A stretch of 64,000 bases of DNA. It comes from Paractinoplanes brasiliensis. Lineage in GTDB: Bacteria; Actinomycetota; Actinomycetes; Mycobacteriales; Micromonosporaceae. The stretch lies in the NCBI RefSeq assembly GCF_004362215.1, contig NZ_SNWR01000001.1:5438001-5502000 (forward strand), in the 5' to 3' direction. Numbering within the stretch: position 1 is the stretch's first letter; the number at the start of each line of letters is the position of its first letter. Of this stretch, positions 49,073-57,625 are shown piece by piece. The notes under the pieces are model-generated. The model searched no databases. It was not told the origin of the DNA and was given only the letters and a program-made list of their open reading frames with translations. The translations under genes and the position numbers were made by a program.

Positions 49073-49870
49073 TCAGTTCGCGGTGTCTTCGCCGGTGCGG
49101 CCGACGACCGCGAGGAAGACGTCTTCGAGGGAAGGCTGCTTCTCGACGTACTCGACCTTGGCGGCCGGCAGGAGCTGCTTGAGCTCGGTCAGGGTGCCGT
49201 CGACGATGATCCGGCCTTCGTGGAGGATCGCGATCCGGTCGGCGAGTTGCTCGGCCTCGTCCAGGTACTGGGTGGTGAGCAGCACCGTTGTGCCGCCCTC
49301 GGCGAGTTCCTTGACGGCCTGCCAGACCTCGATGCGTGCCTCCGGGTCGAGTCCGGTCGTCGGCTCGTCGAGGAACATGACCGGCGGCTTCCCGATGAGA
49401 CTCATCGCGATGTCCAGACGGCGGCGCATGCCTCCGGAGTACGTCGCCACCCGCCGAGCGCCGGCCTCGGCCAGTGCGAAACGCTTCAGCAGGTCGTCCG
49501 CGATCACGCCCGGATTCTTGAGGTGCCTCAGCCGGGCGACCAGGATCAAGTTCTCCCGCCCGGTGAGGATCTCGTCGACGGCCGCGAACTGGCCGGTGAG
49601 GCTGATGGCCTCACGAACGTCGGTGGCCTGGGTTACGACGTCGAAGCCGTTCACCCTTGCGGTTCCCGCGTCCGCCTTGAGCAATGTGGAAAGGATCCGC
49701 ACCACCGTGGTCTTGCCCGCCCCGTTCGAGCCGAGCAAGGCGAAGATGCTGCCCCGTGCCACCTCGAAGTCCACGCCGCGCAGGACACGCAGCTCCTTGT
49801 ACGACTTGTCCAGGCCCCGCACATGGATCGCGGGCCCCGAAGCCTGCTGGATTGTCGCCGGGATACTCAT
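49073..49870 (-). CDS. ABC transporter ATP-binding protein (DrrA-like)
   Basis: 265 residues. Walker A is GSNGAGKTT, the signature is YSGGMRRRLDIA, Walker B is VMFLDEPTTGLDP, and the switch His is replaced by Gln in TTQYLDEAEQLADR, which is the rule in the DrrA subfamily. The C-terminal extension (LPAAKVEYVEKQPSLEDVFLAVVG) also fits DrrA. The ATG at 49870 is chosen; it lies 6 nt past a -10-like hexamer, so translation may be leaderless. An in-frame GTG upstream at 49951 would overlap the promoter. Confidence 0.93.
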   Translation of the reverse strand: MSIPATIQQASGPAIHVRGLDKSYKELRVLRGVDFEVARGSIFALLGSNGAGKTTVVRILSTLLKADAGTARVNGFDVVTQATDVREAISLTGQFAAVDEILTGRENLILVARLRHLKNPGVIADDLLKRFALAEAGARRVATYSGGMRRRLDIAMSLIGKPPVMFLDEPTTGLDPEARIEVWQAVKELAEGGTTVLLTTQYLDEAEQLADRIAILHEGRIIVDGTLTELKQLLPAAKVEYVEKQPSLEDVFLAVVGRTGEDTAN

Positions 49871-49908
49871 GCGGTCAGTGTCGAAGGTTGACGGTGCGTC
49901 AGGGTCAA
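49870..49908 (-). promoter_or_regulatory. MerR-type promoter of the ABC exporter operon
   Basis: On the minus strand TTGACC (49908-49903) and GACACT (49882-49877) are 20 bp apart, the long spacing typical of MerR-controlled promoters. A TTGAC-N11-GTCAA palindrome (49888-49908) lies in the spacer. The ATG follows the -10 by 6 nt. Confidence 0.6.
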
Positions 49909-49955
49909 GCCCGCCGGCCAGGCCGAGCCCCCTGAAACCCGGCGGGACCACCAGA

Positions 49956-49991
49956 CCAGGCGGCGGAACCGGCCGGCGGCGCCTCCTGGTG
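49956..49991 (-). terminator. Hairpin terminator after the esterase gene
   Basis: Arms 49956-49966 and 49981-49991 pair in 10 of 11 positions, just past the esterase stop on the minus strand. No U-run is present. Confidence 0.5.
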
Positions 49992-49997
49992 GGTTTG

Positions 49998-52169
49998 TCA
50001 GGAGCGGAACAGGCGTGGGGCGAAGTCGATCAGGTTTTTCTGCCAGGTGTCCCAGCCGTGGGGGCCCGGCGTCACCCCGGCGAATTCGTATTTGACGCCG
50101 ACCCTGTCCAGGGCCGCCATCGAGCCCAGCGTGATGGGGTAGGTGAAGTCGGTCTGGTTGCCGGTGTAGATGCGTAGCAGCTTGGTGCCGTTGTTGATGG
50201 CCTCGGGGTCGTAACCCGTCGGGTCGGGGGTGGGGGAGAAGCCGATCCCGGCCGAGAAGGCGCCGATGTGGGCGAATTCGCCCGGGTGGTTCTTGAGCAC
50301 GTCCAACGTCTGGAAGCCGCCCATCGACAGGCCGGCGAGCGCCTGCTGTCGCGGGTCGGCCGAGATGTTGTAGCCGGCGCGGGCCGCGGGCACGATGTTC
50401 TCGAGCAGTTCCCTTCGGAAATCGGGGACGTTGCCGTTGCCCATGACGACGACCATCGGCACGAGCGAGCCGTCCTGGAAGTGGTTGTCGAGGATCTGCT
50501 TGGCCCGTCCCATTTCGAGCCAGTCGGTGTAGCTCTGGCCACTGCCGTGCTGCAGATACAGGACCGGGTACGGCTTGCGCCGCGCGGGATCGTAGCGGGG
50601 CGGCGTCCACACGTACGCCGAACGCTCCTCGCCGACGACCGTGCTCTGATAGGTGAGCCGGTTCACCCGGCCGCCCTTTCCGGCGGGGACGTCAGCGAGC
50701 AGGCGCGACTCCTCACCCCGTACGAGGAAGGAACTCCACGTCGGCTCGGTGGTGATGCTCGCCGGGTTGCCGGTGTCCTTTTGGGAGGTCAGGTCGACGA
50801 TGAATTTGTAGTAGTAGAACCAGGGTTTCAGCGGTCCCACCGTCACGCGCCACCGGTCACCGGAGCGGGTGAGCGGCACGTTGACCCAGCTTCCGCCGGG
50901 CGCCCAGTTGCCCCAGAGCGTCACGTGCTTCGCGCCGGCGAACTCGGGGCCGGTCTCGGCGGTGACGAAGGTGTCGCCGTTGGCCTCCCTGGTCAGCCAC
51001 GGCGTCGGGGTGGCGCCGGGGGCGGGTGGCCGGAACTCGTGCCGTGGCACCACGTGGCCGGGGCTGGGGCGGTGGTCGGAAACCGTACGGAAAAGCCGTG
51101 GCGCGAAGTCGACGAGGTTCTCCTGCCACGCCGTCCAGTTGTGGCCGGCGTCCGGGTTCGCCCCGTCGAACTCGTGCCCGATGTTGGCCTTGCCGAGCCG
51201 CCGCAGCATCCGCTGGGTGGGGTTGTACGCGGGATCGGTCATGTTCCCGGTGTAGAGCCGCAGCAGCTTGAGGCTCGCGTTGACCACGGTGGCGTTCAGG
51301 CGCAGGTCCTCGTCGGGGAAGACGGCGCCGAAGGAGCCGGCATAGGCGAAGGCGCTGGAACGGGCCAGCGCTGTCCGCACCGCCCGCACACCGCCGTCCG
51401 AGGCGCCGGCGATGGCCTGATGCCGGGGATCGCCGGCGACGTTGTACTGCTCGTCGATCGCCCGCGGGAGCCGGGATCGGGTGACGTCCTCCTCGTCGCT
51501 CATCACGACGACCATCGGCTCGATCCGGCGCCGCACCGAGAGGTTGTCGAGGATCTGGCCGGCGCGTCCCAGCTCGGCCCAGTCGGCGTGACCCCCGCCC
51601 GCACCGGGCAGCAGATACAGAACCGGGTACGGGCGTTGGCGGCCGGCGTCGTATCCCGGCGGCGTCCACACCGTCGCCGTGCCACCCGCGTACGTGATGG
51701 TCTCGACCTTGCCGCCCTTGCCGGGTGGCACGTCGGCGAGGTGGCGCGCGGAGTCTCCCGGGACGAGGAAGGTGCTCCACGTCGGCTCCGAGCTGACCGA
51801 GGCCGGGTTGGTGGAGTCCTTGACGATCTTCGTGTCGTCGCCGCGGAGGCGGTAGTAGTACAGGCCGGCCGGAAGCGGGCCGATGATCGACGTCCAGGCG
51901 GAGCTTCCGCCGGAGCGGACGAGACCGAGTTCCGACAGGTTGAAGGACGGGCCGAAGTTTCCCTCGACGACGACGGAGGACACGTTCCCCATGGTGTTCT
52001 GGATGGCCTCCGCCGGGACGGAGAAGGCCGCGAAACCGTCGGAAACGGTCAACCACGGCGCCGTGGCCCCCGCTGCTGCCGGCTGGGCGCCGGCAGCAGC
52101 GGTTGCTGTGCCCATCGAGACGGTGACGAGCGCGGCCAGGATCCGCTGATTGCGGAATGGCGAGGACAT
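49998..52169 (-). CDS. Secreted tandem-domain esterase (CE1/esterase D-like)
   Basis: 723 residues with a signal peptide (~1-34). Two homologous halves each hold an N-terminal carbohydrate-binding-like beta module (WLTVSDGFAAF... and WLTREANGDTF...) and an esterase domain. The second half has a standard nucleophile elbow, AGLSMGG. The first has AGASDGG, retaining Ser with Asp after it. Each ends in a related HxW/FAPRLFR block. Feruloyl or acetyl-xylan esterase activity is likely given the xylanase gene directly upstream. AAGGAG precedes the ATG. Confidence 0.88.
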   Translation of the reverse strand: MSSPFRNQRILAALVTVSMGTATAAAGAQPAAAGATAPWLTVSDGFAAFSVPAEAIQNTMGNVSSVVVEGNFGPSFNLSELGLVRSGGSSAWTSIIGPLPAGLYYYRLRGDDTKIVKDSTNPASVSSEPTWSTFLVPGDSARHLADVPPGKGGKVETITYAGGTATVWTPPGYDAGRQRPYPVLYLLPGAGGGHADWAELGRAGQILDNLSVRRRIEPMVVVMSDEEDVTRSRLPRAIDEQYNVAGDPRHQAIAGASDGGVRAVRTALARSSAFAYAGSFGAVFPDEDLRLNATVVNASLKLLRLYTGNMTDPAYNPTQRMLRRLGKANIGHEFDGANPDAGHNWTAWQENLVDFAPRLFRTVSDHRPSPGHVVPRHEFRPPAPGATPTPWLTREANGDTFVTAETGPEFAGAKHVTLWGNWAPGGSWVNVPLTRSGDRWRVTVGPLKPWFYYYKFIVDLTSQKDTGNPASITTEPTWSSFLVRGEESRLLADVPAGKGGRVNRLTYQSTVVGEERSAYVWTPPRYDPARRKPYPVLYLQHGSGQSYTDWLEMGRAKQILDNHFQDGSLVPMVVVMGNGNVPDFRRELLENIVPAARAGYNISADPRQQALAGLSMGGFQTLDVLKNHPGEFAHIGAFSAGIGFSPTPDPTGYDPEAINNGTKLLRIYTGNQTDFTYPITLGSMAALDRVGVKYEFAGVTPGPHGWDTWQKNLIDFAPRLFRS

Positions 52170-52211
52170 GTGCTCCGCTCCTTGCTCAAGTCGACGACGG
52201 GCCGGCCGGGC

Positions 52212-53357
52212 TCAGCGGTGGGAGCGCTGCGGGGCGCCCGCGGCGAGGGTCAGGGCCTGCTGCAGCACGTCGTACGAGCCCTTGGGGTTGAGCTGCTCGT
52301 CGTAGATCAGGGCGGCCCCCTCCTGCGGGTTCGTGAACCAGCCGGGCACCCACGAGTAGGCGTCGCCGAAGCCCCACGGGGTGAACGAGATGCAGGCCTT
52401 GACGGCCAGGCAAGCCTGGAGCGTGCGCGACCAGTAGCTTTCCTGAGCGTACGGGGCGAGGGGGTTGACCGGCGTGTTGACGGCGTCCGGCTTGGTCTCC
52501 GTACGGACGTCCACCTCGGTGAGGGCCACCTTCAGCCCCAGGGCGGCGAAGCGCTCGAGGTTGTTCTGCAGGTCGGGGTAGCCGTACTGGGTGGAGAGGT
52601 GGCCCTGGAAACCGACGCCGTCGATCGGCACGCGCTGGGCCTTCAGCGAGCGCACCAGCGCGTACACGGCGTCGCTCTTCACCCCGGTGAACTCGAGGTT
52701 GTAGTCGTTGTAGAACAGCAGGGCCTTGGGGTCGGCCTCGCGCGCCCAGCGGAAGGCGTCGGCGATGTAGCCGGTGCCGCCCCACGCCTTGTACCAGATC
52801 GTCTGACGGGGCTGGCCGTTGTCGTCGAAGGCCTCGTTGACCACGTCCCACTGCCAGATGTCGCCCTTGAAGTGGCGCATCTGGTTGAAGATGTGCCGCT
52901 TGAGGACGGCCTTGACCTCGGCGTCCGACAACGTGGTGGTGTTGCCGTCGGAGGAGAGCCACGCGGGCAGCTGGTTGTGCCACAGCAGGGTGTGACCCCG
53001 TACGAGCTGCTTGTTCTTCTTGGCGAAAGCGACCAGCTGGTCGGCCTTCTCCCACGTGTAGGTGCCGCGGGTGGGCTCGACCTCCGACCACTTCATGACG
53101 TTCTCCGCGGTGACTGAGGAGAACTGCTCAGCGGTGATCTTCGTGTAGGCCTCGTTGACGCCGAGCTGGTCGGCGTTGACGGCCGTGCCGATGCGCAGGC
53201 CGATGGGAGCGGCGAGCGCACGCAGCGAGTCGGCCGGGTAGGCCTGGGGCGGGGACGGCTTGGAGGCGGCCGCCGGGGTGGAGCCGGCGAACGACAGTTG
53301 CCCGCCGAGCAGCGCCAGGGCGCTGAGGGCGGAGACGGAAATCCAGAGGCGACGCAC
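52212..53357 (-). CDS. GH10 endo-beta-1,4-xylanase, secreted
   Basis: 381 residues from a GTG with AAGGAG 6 nt upstream. A signal peptide ends near residue 30. GH10 motifs are clear: AENVMKWSEVEP, GHTLLWHNQLP, the acid/base Glu175 in WDVVNEAFDDN and the nucleophile Glu281 in LTEVDVR, with FTPWGFGDAYSW near the end. No carbohydrate-binding module is attached. It cleaves xylan backbones and shares an operon with the tandem esterase, which would remove side-chain esters. Confidence 0.95.
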   Translation of the reverse strand: MRRLWISVSALSALALLGGQLSFAGSTPAAASKPSPPQAYPADSLRALAAPIGLRIGTAVNADQLGVNEAYTKITAEQFSSVTAENVMKWSEVEPTRGTYTWEKADQLVAFAKKNKQLVRGHTLLWHNQLPAWLSSDGNTTTLSDAEVKAVLKRHIFNQMRHFKGDIWQWDVVNEAFDDNGQPRQTIWYKAWGGTGYIADAFRWAREADPKALLFYNDYNLEFTGVKSDAVYALVRSLKAQRVPIDGVGFQGHLSTQYGYPDLQNNLERFAALGLKVALTEVDVRTETKPDAVNTPVNPLAPYAQESYWSRTLQACLAVKACISFTPWGFGDAYSWVPGWFTNPQEGAALIYDEQLNPKGSYDVLQQALTLAAGAPQRSHR

Positions 53358-53404
53358 GGGAACTCCTTGCGACGAGGACGAGGACACTGAGGACGGGAAG
53401 GTGC

Positions 53405-53471
53405 CCGAAACTTTCGGATACATTCCGGAAGTAGTGACCGGAATCTATTCGCCCTCTGTTCGCATGGTCAA
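53405..53471 (-). promoter_or_regulatory. Xylanase promoter with downstream operator
   Basis: On the minus strand TTGACC (53471-53466), 18 bp and TAGATT (53447-53442) make a good promoter. Downstream lie ATTCCGG-N9-CCGGAAT (53422-53444) and the 13-bp palindrome CCGAAACTTTCGG (53405-53417). CGAAAnTTTCG elements of this type are known upstream of streptomycete xylanase genes (from memory). Confidence 0.7.
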
Positions 53472-53632
53472 GGGAGTCCGTGGTCAGTGTGGGTAGGCCC
53501 GGGGGATTCGGGTGGAAATTTCCTTCCGGAACTTGCCGATCCGGGTGATCACCTGACGGCGGCCCAGCGTGTCCTCGATTCGACCTCGGAGAACGACACA
53601 TTGGCCAGGTGCGCGTCGACGCCGCTGTGTGG

Positions 53633-53667
53633 ACCAGCGGAGCCGCCCCGTCAGCGGCTCCGCTGGT
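53633..53667 (-). terminator. Terminator of the lipoprotein gene
   Basis: Perfect inverted repeat with 14-bp arms (53633-53646, 53654-53667) and a 7-nt loop, 9 bp past the stop of the minus-strand lipoprotein gene. It has no U-run. Confidence 0.85.
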
Positions 53668-53676
53668 GTGAAACGG

Positions 53677-54261
53677 TCAGGAGTCCTGGCAGGTCCACTT
53701 GATGGAGCCGCTCACCGCGTCGTCTGGGAGGCCGCCCGGGCCGGTGGTGGCGAGCTTCTTGAACGTCCAGGCGCCGCCGCCGTCGCCGGAGGTGGTGACC
53801 TTGCTCGAGGTGGTGTCGGGCCACGTGCCGTAGATGACGTTGTCGATCGCGATGCTCGGGCGGGAGCCCGGGGCGACCAGCTGGTCCTTCGGATAGTCGC
53901 CGGGGCCGGCGTAGTCGTCGATCCACAGCTCCACGGTGACCTTGCGGTCCGAGACGTTGCCGTCGAGCAGGCCCGCCATCGCGAAGATGGTCTTGCCGTC
54001 GTCGCGCTTGGTGCCCTCCGCGTACTCGCCGCAGCTCTTGAGGAACGTGCCGTTGAGCGACGGGGCCAGGGCGGTCTGCTTGCCCTTGAGTGTCGTCGCG
54101 CCGTCGAGGTCGAACGTCATCGTGACCCTCGGCCCGAGCGAGAAGTCTCCGCCGTTGTCCGCCTCGGCCGTGATGGGTGATTCCTCCATCCCACAAGCGG
54201 TCAGTGTCGCCAACACGATCGTAGTCAGTATCGCCGCGGCGGTCCGCCGTCCCTTTAGCAT
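53677..54261 (-). CDS. Putative lipoprotein of unknown function
   Basis: 194 residues. A basic start and hydrophobic core lead to the lipobox LTACG, with the acylated Cys at residue 23. The mature part is beta-rich (VTMTFDLDGATTLKGKQTAL, VTVELWIDDYAGPGDYPKDQL) and ends in a Cys that may pair with CGEY near residue 77. No family was recognised. GGGGAG lies 8 nt before the ATG at 54261. It is divergent from the AfsR-like regulator. Confidence 0.8.
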   Translation of the reverse strand: MLKGRRTAAAILTTIVLATLTACGMEESPITAEADNGGDFSLGPRVTMTFDLDGATTLKGKQTALAPSLNGTFLKSCGEYAEGTKRDDGKTIFAMAGLLDGNVSDRKVTVELWIDDYAGPGDYPKDQLVAPGSRPSIAIDNVIYGTWPDTTSSKVTTSGDGGGAWTFKKLATTGPGGLPDDAVSGSIKWTCQDS

Positions 54262-54332
54262 GTTTCCACTCCCCTGTCCGACCTGTGCGGGAAGCCTGAC
54301 CAGGCCCGCCAAAAAACCACCAAAGAGGCGCG

Positions 54333-56993
54333 GTGCGGTTCGAGGTTCTGGGGCCGGTTCGGGTGTGTGACGACGGCGGCGAGGTGGCGGTGCCGCCCAA
54401 ACCACGGGCGTTGCTGGCCGTGCTGCTGGCGGCCGGCGGCAAGCCGGTGACGGTGGAGCGGCTGCTGACTGAGTTGTGGCCGGACGGCGCCCCCTCGACC
54501 GCCACGGCCACCCTGCAGATGCACGTCTCGGCGCTGCGCAAGGTGGTCGGCGACAGGGTGAGCACGGGCGCCGGCGGCTATCGGCTCGACCTGGCCGGGG
54601 CGGTGCTCGACGCGGCCGAGTTCGAACGGACGCGTGACTTGGAGCTCTGGCGCGGGGAGGCGTACGAGGGGGTGTCCGCCGGCCCCTCGGTCGCGGCCGC
54701 CGCGGCCCGGCTGGCCGAGCTGCGGCTGGTCGTCCGGCAGGAGTGGGCGCGGCAGGCTCTGGCGGAGGGCCGGCACGTCGAGGCGGCGACCGAGCTGGCC
54801 GGGTGGGTGGCCGCCCAGCCCACCGCCGAGGGCCTGGTCAAACAGCTGATGCTGGCGAGGTATCGCTCGGGCCGGGCCGGGGAGGCGCTTTCCGCGTACG
54901 ACCGTGCCGCTGCGGCCCTGGCCGAGCTGGGCGCCCATCCCGGGCCTGAACTCGAAGCGCTCGCCGCCGCCGTACGCCGTCAGGACCCCACCCTGGATCG
55001 TCCCGCGAACGGCGTGCCCGCCCAGCGCAACCGGTTCATCGGCCGCCGCGCCGAACTGGACCGGGTCATCGAGCTGCTCGGCCTGTCCCGGCTGCTGACG
55101 ATCGTCGGGCCGGGTGGGGCCGGCAAGACCAGGCTCAGCGTCGAGCTGGCCCGTGAGGTGGCCGCCGACCACGAGACGGTGCACGTCGTCGAGCTGGCCG
55201 AGCACCGGGACGGGCCGCTCGAGATCCGCCTGGCCGCGGCGGCCGGCATCCGCGAGGAGCCCGGCGCCCCGATCCTCGACACGGTGACCCGGCACCTGGG
55301 CGGGCGGGTGCTGCTGGTGCTCGACAACTGCGAGCACGTGCTGGCCGAGGCCGCGAAGCTGGCGTACACGCTGCTGGCCGCGTGCCCGGGTCTGCGGATC
55401 GTGGCCACCAGCCGGGAACAGCTCGGGCTCAGCGGCGAAGTGATCTTCACGTTGGGCGGGTTGTCGACGCCGGCGCCCGGTTCGGCCGATCCCCGTTCCG
55501 ATGCCGTACGCCTGCTGGCCGATCGCGTGGCAGCAGCGCGCGGCGGCGTGGGGCTCGCCCCGGCGGAACAGGCGGTGGCGGCCGAGCTGTGCCGCCGGCT
55601 CGACGGGTTGCCGCTCGCCATCGAGCTGGCCGCCGCCCGGCTGCGCGCGGTGCCGCTGTCCGAGATCGTGTCGCGCCTCGACCGGCAGCTCGACCTGCTC
55701 ACCGGCCGGTCCCCGGTGGCCCGTCACCGGACCATGCGCGCTGCCATCGACTGGGGCTACGACCTGCTCGACGTCCCCCAGCAGGAGCTGCTGCGCCGTC
55801 TGGGCGTGTTCGCGGGCGGCTTCGACCTGGCGGCCGCGGCCGAGGTGGCCGGCTCGGACCCGCTCGACCCGCTCACCCAGCTCGTCGACCGGTCCATGGT
55901 CGAGTGGCGGGACGGGCGCTACCGGCTGATCGAGACCATTCGCGAGTACGCCCGTGAGCGCCTCGGACCGGTCGAGCGCGCTTCGGCGTACGGGAATCTG
56001 GTGGGTTTCTGGCGGACGAAGCTGGCCACGCCGCCGCCGGTGGACGGGCCCGCGCACACCGCGTGGCTGGCCGAGATCGGGGCCGACCACGACACCATCG
56101 TGTCCGCAGCGGACTGGGCGCTGCGCGAGGGCGATCCGGCGCAGGGGCTGGAGATCACCGCGGCGATGTGGTGGTACTGGTGGGTCGCCGGGCGGATGGC
56201 CGAGGGGCTGAGCCGGCTCGAGCGGGCGCTGGCCGGTTCGCCGGAACCGTCGGCGTTGCGGGCGCGGGCGCTGCGGGCGGCGGCCGCGCTGGCCCGTAAC
56301 TCCGGTGACCTCGTACGGGCTCGCAAGCTCGGTGAGGAGGGACTGGCCACGTTCCGCGCGCTGGGGGACCGGAACGGCATGATCGCGGCGCTGAACAATC
56401 TGCTGATCACCGCGCAGGCCCAGGAGGACTACCCGGCGTCGCTGGAGTTCGGGCAGGAGGCCCTGCGGCTGGCCGAGGAGGCGTCCGACGCCCGCATGGT
56501 GGCCGCCGCCTCGAACAACACCGCGGGCACGCTGCGCTGCATGGGTCGCCTGGACGAGGCCGAGGTGCTGTTCGCCCGTGCCCTGGAGGGGTTCCGGGCG
56601 CTCAACGACCGCCGGGGCGAGGCGGCCGCGCTCAGCAACCTGTCCACGACAGACCGGCGGCGGGGCCGGTACGCACCGGCCCGTACGGCCATGCGGGACG
56701 CGTTGGCGCTCTACACCGAGCTGGGCATCGCCGAGGGGCAGCTCGACGCGATCGAGGGCCTGGCCCAGCTCGACGTGCTCGAGTCGGCGGCCGAGAACGG
56801 GCTGCGGCTGCTCGTGCTGGCCGAACGGGAACGCACTGCCCTCGGCGCGCCCAGTTTCACCCCCGACGAGATCGCCGACCGCGACGCCGCCGAGGCCGCC
56901 GCCCGGTCCGCGCTGTCACCCGCCCAGGTGGCCCGCGCCTACCGCGCCGCCTCGGAAACCACCCTGGCCGAGGCGGTTGCCGAGCTTCTTTAG
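54333..56993 (+). CDS. AfsR/SARP-type regulator with NB-ARC ATPase and TPRs
   Basis: 886 residues from a GTG. A winged helix of the OmpR/SARP type (~1-80, ERLLTELWPDGAPSTATATLQMHVSALRKVVG) is followed by a BTAD domain (~85-220). The NB-ARC part has Walker A GPGGAGKT (~259-266), VLLVLDNCEHV and GLPLAIELAAARLRA. C-terminal tetratricopeptide repeats follow (~640-850). AfsR-type proteins activate secondary metabolism genes after sensing phosphorylation or ligands. It is not adjacent to the lipid cluster, so its target is unknown. Confidence 0.93.
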   Translation: MRFEVLGPVRVCDDGGEVAVPPKPRALLAVLLAAGGKPVTVERLLTELWPDGAPSTATATLQMHVSALRKVVGDRVSTGAGGYRLDLAGAVLDAAEFERTRDLELWRGEAYEGVSAGPSVAAAAARLAELRLVVRQEWARQALAEGRHVEAATELAGWVAAQPTAEGLVKQLMLARYRSGRAGEALSAYDRAAAALAELGAHPGPELEALAAAVRRQDPTLDRPANGVPAQRNRFIGRRAELDRVIELLGLSRLLTIVGPGGAGKTRLSVELAREVAADHETVHVVELAEHRDGPLEIRLAAAAGIREEPGAPILDTVTRHLGGRVLLVLDNCEHVLAEAAKLAYTLLAACPGLRIVATSREQLGLSGEVIFTLGGLSTPAPGSADPRSDAVRLLADRVAAARGGVGLAPAEQAVAAELCRRLDGLPLAIELAAARLRAVPLSEIVSRLDRQLDLLTGRSPVARHRTMRAAIDWGYDLLDVPQQELLRRLGVFAGGFDLAAAAEVAGSDPLDPLTQLVDRSMVEWRDGRYRLIETIREYARERLGPVERASAYGNLVGFWRTKLATPPPVDGPAHTAWLAEIGADHDTIVSAADWALREGDPAQGLEITAAMWWYWWVAGRMAEGLSRLERALAGSPEPSALRARALRAAAALARNSGDLVRARKLGEEGLATFRALGDRNGMIAALNNLLITAQAQEDYPASLEFGQEALRLAEEASDARMVAAASNNTAGTLRCMGRLDEAEVLFARALEGFRALNDRRGEAAALSNLSTTDRRRGRYAPARTAMRDALALYTELGIAEGQLDAIEGLAQLDVLESAAENGLRLLVLAERERTALGAPSFTPDEIADRDAAEAAARSALSPAQVARAYRAASETTLAEAVAELL

Positions 56994-57053
56994 GGATTCT
57001 TTGGCGGCTTCTCGCATCGTTCTCCCATCAGAACTTCTTCCGAGGAGACTCCG

Positions 57054-57608
57054 TTGAAGCACCGCCTTGTCGCCCTGGCCGCCCTCGTCGCCGTCTCCCT
57101 CACCGGAGGCTGCGGCCTCATCGAATCCGCCGTGAACGGCACGCCCGCTCCGGCCGCGACCACCGCCACCGCCACCGCCAAGCCCGTTCCCGCCGGGACG
57201 AAGCCGACCGCCGACACCGGTTTCGGCTCGGTCAAGGACTCGGGTGACATCCCCGACGTGTGCAAGCTGCTCTCCGAGCAGGAGGTGACGTCGCTGACCG
57301 GCCGCGAGATCACCCAGATCGACGAGGACGGCGCCGAGCCCGGCGAGCCCAGCCGCTACTGCCAGTGGCAGCAGGAGGGCGGCCAGCTGGCGGTCTTCCT
57401 GAGCCGCACCACCGCCGAGGACTTCGACGTGATGATCGCCGAGGCGTCGCCGGTGGACGGCGTGGGCGAGGACGCGTTCCTGCTCGCCGGCCACCTGTAC
57501 GTCCTGTACGGCACGGTGCAGCTCGACATCTACTCGCGCGGCGCCTCCGACGACCAGAACCTGGCCGACGCCAAGAAGGTGGCCAAGGTCCTCATCCCCC
57601 GCGTCTGA
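57054..57608 (+). CDS. DUF3558-like lipoprotein
   Basis: 184 residues from a TTG with GAGGAGA 7 nt upstream. The lipobox LTGGCG places the acylated Cys at ~20. A Thr/Ala/Pro linker precedes a folded domain that opens with DVCKLLSEQEVTSLTG and continues RYCQWQ, then AEASPVDGVGEDAFLL, the pattern of actinobacterial DUF3558-type surface lipoproteins with one conserved disulfide. The function of the family is unknown. Confidence 0.82.
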   Translation: MKHRLVALAALVAVSLTGGCGLIESAVNGTPAPAATTATATAKPVPAGTKPTADTGFGSVKDSGDIPDVCKLLSEQEVTSLTGREITQIDEDGAEPGEPSRYCQWQQEGGQLAVFLSRTTAEDFDVMIAEASPVDGVGEDAFLLAGHLYVLYGTVQLDIYSRGASDDQNLADAKKVAKVLIPRV

Positions 57609-57625
57609 CGCGCCTACGATGGTTC

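Noticed and set aside
52203..52225. CebR-like operator (TGGGAGCGCTCCCA) near the xylanase stop
   Set aside because: Only the left half matches (TGGGAGCGCT) and it lies in coding sequence at the gene end, not at a promoter.
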